From JAEULH01 sp034382075 (lineage in GTDB: Bacteria > Pseudomonadota > Alphaproteobacteria > Rhodospirillales > Defluviicoccaceae), in NCBI GenBank assembly GCA_034382075.1, contig JAXMOZ010000046.1, positions 1 to 27,925 of the forward strand: a stretch of 27,925 nucleotides of DNA, in the 5' to 3' direction. Position 1 is the first letter of the stretch; every line of letters begins with the position of its first letter. The notes beneath the pieces were generated by a model that worked only from the letters and a program-made list of their open reading frames with translations, did not search any database and was not told the DNA's origin. Shown piece by piece: positions 25,153 through 27,925 of this stretch. The translations under genes were made by a program, and so were the position numbers.

Positions 25153-26988
<1,836 letters not shown>

Positions 26989-27027
26989 AGCCAGCCAGAG
27001 CGGCGTCTGCACCGCCGAACGCGCATT

Positions 27028-27092
27028 GCCCTCACCCCGACCCTCTCCCGCAAAAGCGGGAGAGGGAGGGACCCTCGGGAGCGTGTGAGGGC
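27028..27092. repeat. Dispersed palindromic repeat (CCCTCACCC family), copy 3
   Basis: The most complete copy: CCCTCTCCCGC (27041-27051) and GCGGGAGAGGG (27056-27066) form a perfect 11-base stem with an AAAA loop. Outer arms GCCCTCA (27028-27034) and TGAGGGC (27086-27092) are also complementary. It begins 40 bases after the pckG stop. Confidence 0.8.
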
Positions 27093-27146
27093 AAAGCCAC
27101 GGCATGCAGCCAAAGATCGCGGCTCCGGCCGCTGCTGAACACGACC

Positions 27147-27180
27147 GAGCCCCGCCGCACCCCGGCGGGGCTCTTTCGTT
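27147..27180 (+). terminator. Factor-independent terminator downstream of pckG
   Basis: GAGCCCCGCC (27147-27156) and GGCGGGGCTC (27164-27173) form a perfect 10-base GC-rich stem with a 7-base loop, followed by TTTCGTT. It lies about 160 bases after the pckG stop, with no gene in between, so it most likely ends the pckG transcript. Confidence 0.75.
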
Positions 27181-27276
27181 GGACGGAGACGGCAGACGGC
27201 AGCGGCCAGCGCTACCCGAAGGAGGTGGGTCTGGTTTCGCCGGGGCAGCCAGCCGCCGGTCGCCGGTTCAAGACGA

Positions 27277-27302
27277 GCACCGGCGGAGAGACTCGCCGGT
27301 GC
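27277..27302 (+). other. Second hairpin, possible terminator or RNA structure
   Basis: GCACCGGCG (27277-27285) and CGCCGGTGC (27294-27302) form a perfect 9-base stem with an 8-base loop, followed by CTCTTC. There is only a short pyrimidine tail. Since the pckG terminator lies upstream, this hairpin would belong to a separate RNA, if one is made. Confidence 0.35.
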
Positions 27303-27505
27303 CTCTTCAGCGGCATGAACCCACGCGACATCGACGTCACCGCGGTCTCGTGCCGTAATCACGACCGGCTGCCTGACCGCTTCGTCGCCCGATAGTAAAC
27401 AAGATGGAGGCGCAATCAGGTCGAGTCAGAATCTGTAGCGCCTCGCTGCAATGAATTCGGTTTGCGACGTCATGGCCGGTCCTTGTTACGAGCATCCACG
27501 ACTTC

Positions 27506-27511
27506 ATTATA
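27506..27511 (-). promoter_or_regulatory. Consensus -10 box (TATAAT) on the minus strand
   Basis: A perfect TATAAT reads on the minus strand within the AT-richer segment. The best -35 at 16-18 bases matches only 3 of 6 positions, and no gene with a ribosome site follows, so this may be chance. Confidence 0.2.
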
Positions 27512-27897
27512 CCAGGAAAAATATCCATTGGTGACGATTGATGAGTTGCGGGAAACGTTGACAACTTCTCTTTCTGGCCCTGCTGCGTCAACCTGATCAC
27601 GACTTGCTCTGTTCGGAGCCGGTGGTCCCGATGAGAGTTACGCGGCAGACCCTCCGGGCGGCGTCACGACCATTCATCTTCGCCTCTGGAAGATTACTCA
27701 TTCGTCACCCGCAGGATTTCTCTGCGGATCCAGGGACGCGTGATGGCTGCGAGACGGTAGCCCTCCCGCATTTCGATTTTGCGCCACCTGGGCAATTTCG
27801 GTAGCGTGCTGGAGGTTCTGCAGAAGCGGAAAGTTGAAGGTGGTCATGGTATGCGGGTGATGTGTGAGTCACCGATCCTGATCAGAGGAAGCACACC

Positions 27898-27925
27898 ATG
27901 ACCGAGCGGAAAGGTAAGGGCGAAG
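27898..27925 (+). CDS. Start of an unidentified protein, cut by the window end
   Basis: An ATG at 27898 is preceded by GAGGA (27885-27889) with an ideal 8-base spacing and opens MTERKGKGE before the window ends. The good ribosome site argues for a real gene, but nine residues are too few to name a product. A mobile-element gene is conceivable given the atypical AT-richer DNA upstream, but nothing here shows it. Confidence 0.45.

Larger units (their letters stand above)
26989..27897. other. Non-coding region downstream of pckG
   Basis: No convincing gene is seen in these ~900 bases. The first part holds a CCCTCACCC repeat, a strong terminator and a second hairpin. From about 27400 the sequence becomes clearly AT-richer (for example TTCATTATACCAGGAAAAA), unlike the rest of the window. 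Short open frames on either strand (27337-27600 minus, 27604-27804 plus) lack ribosome sites and recognisable motifs. A minus-strand stretch ending at 27694 reads EMREGYRLAAITRPWIRRE and might be a decayed gene fragment. I cannot identify it. Confidence 0.5.

Noticed and set aside
27337..27600. Small minus-strand open frame of 87 codons
   Set aside because: No ribosome site or family signature. The perfect TATAAT lies inside the frame rather than upstream of it.
27604..27804. Small plus-strand open frame of 66 codons
   Set aside because: No ribosome site, no recognisable motif and mixed composition; no better than chance in this AT-richer segment.

Overview
This window is about 28 kb of very GC-rich chromosomal DNA from an alphaproteobacterium. 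Gene order (tsaE-amgK-murU-addB-addA-trxA facing folC-accD-trpA-trpB-trpF-pyrF-lapA-ihfB-sppA-rpsA-cmk) is the core arrangement of this class. Product similarity and GC content suggest a Rhodospirillales-like member, but the species cannot be named from the sequence alone. Most of the window is dense housekeeping sequence with many ATGA-type start/stop overlaps.

Layout. (1) 1-322: the 3' end of a PTS enzyme I gene. (2) 426-1463, minus: a thioredoxin-reductase-like ferredoxin/flavodoxin-NADP reductase. (3) 1524-10847, plus: tsaE (tRNA t6A), amgK and murU (MurNAc recycling to UDP-MurNAc), addB and addA (double-strand break processing), then trxA. (4) 10898-11140: a lone ribbon-helix-helix antitoxin-like gene, followed by two repeat elements. 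(5) 11419-21606, minus: eleven co-oriented genes running from cmk to folC, covering nucleotide, translation, nucleoid, protease, pyrimidine, tryptophan, fatty-acid and folate functions. (6) 21691-21823: a palindromic repeat with a second, different palindrome nested inside it. (7) 21876-24927, plus: the accessory highlight, five tightly coupled genes encoding two half-size DUF1538 membrane proteins, a PII-like regulator, a tandem-CBS protein and a HugZ-type flavin/heme-binding-fold protein. (8) 25153-26988: a GTP-dependent PEP carboxykinase with its own upstream region and a strong terminator. (9) 26989-27925: mostly non-coding, with hairpins and an AT-richer segment, ending in the first codons of a gene cut off by the window edge.

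The best candidate for an undescribed system is the 21876-24927 operon. Two paralogous DUF1538 membrane subunits share the same EPAL and D(S/T)GGV(T/S)TST motifs and are translated together with two probable nucleotide-sensing proteins (PII-like and CBS). This resembles known PII- or CBS-gated transporters, but the substrate is not apparent from sequence. Other points of note are a repetitive acidic tail on ribosomal protein S1, the orphan antitoxin, and three families of dispersed palindromic repeats at gene borders.
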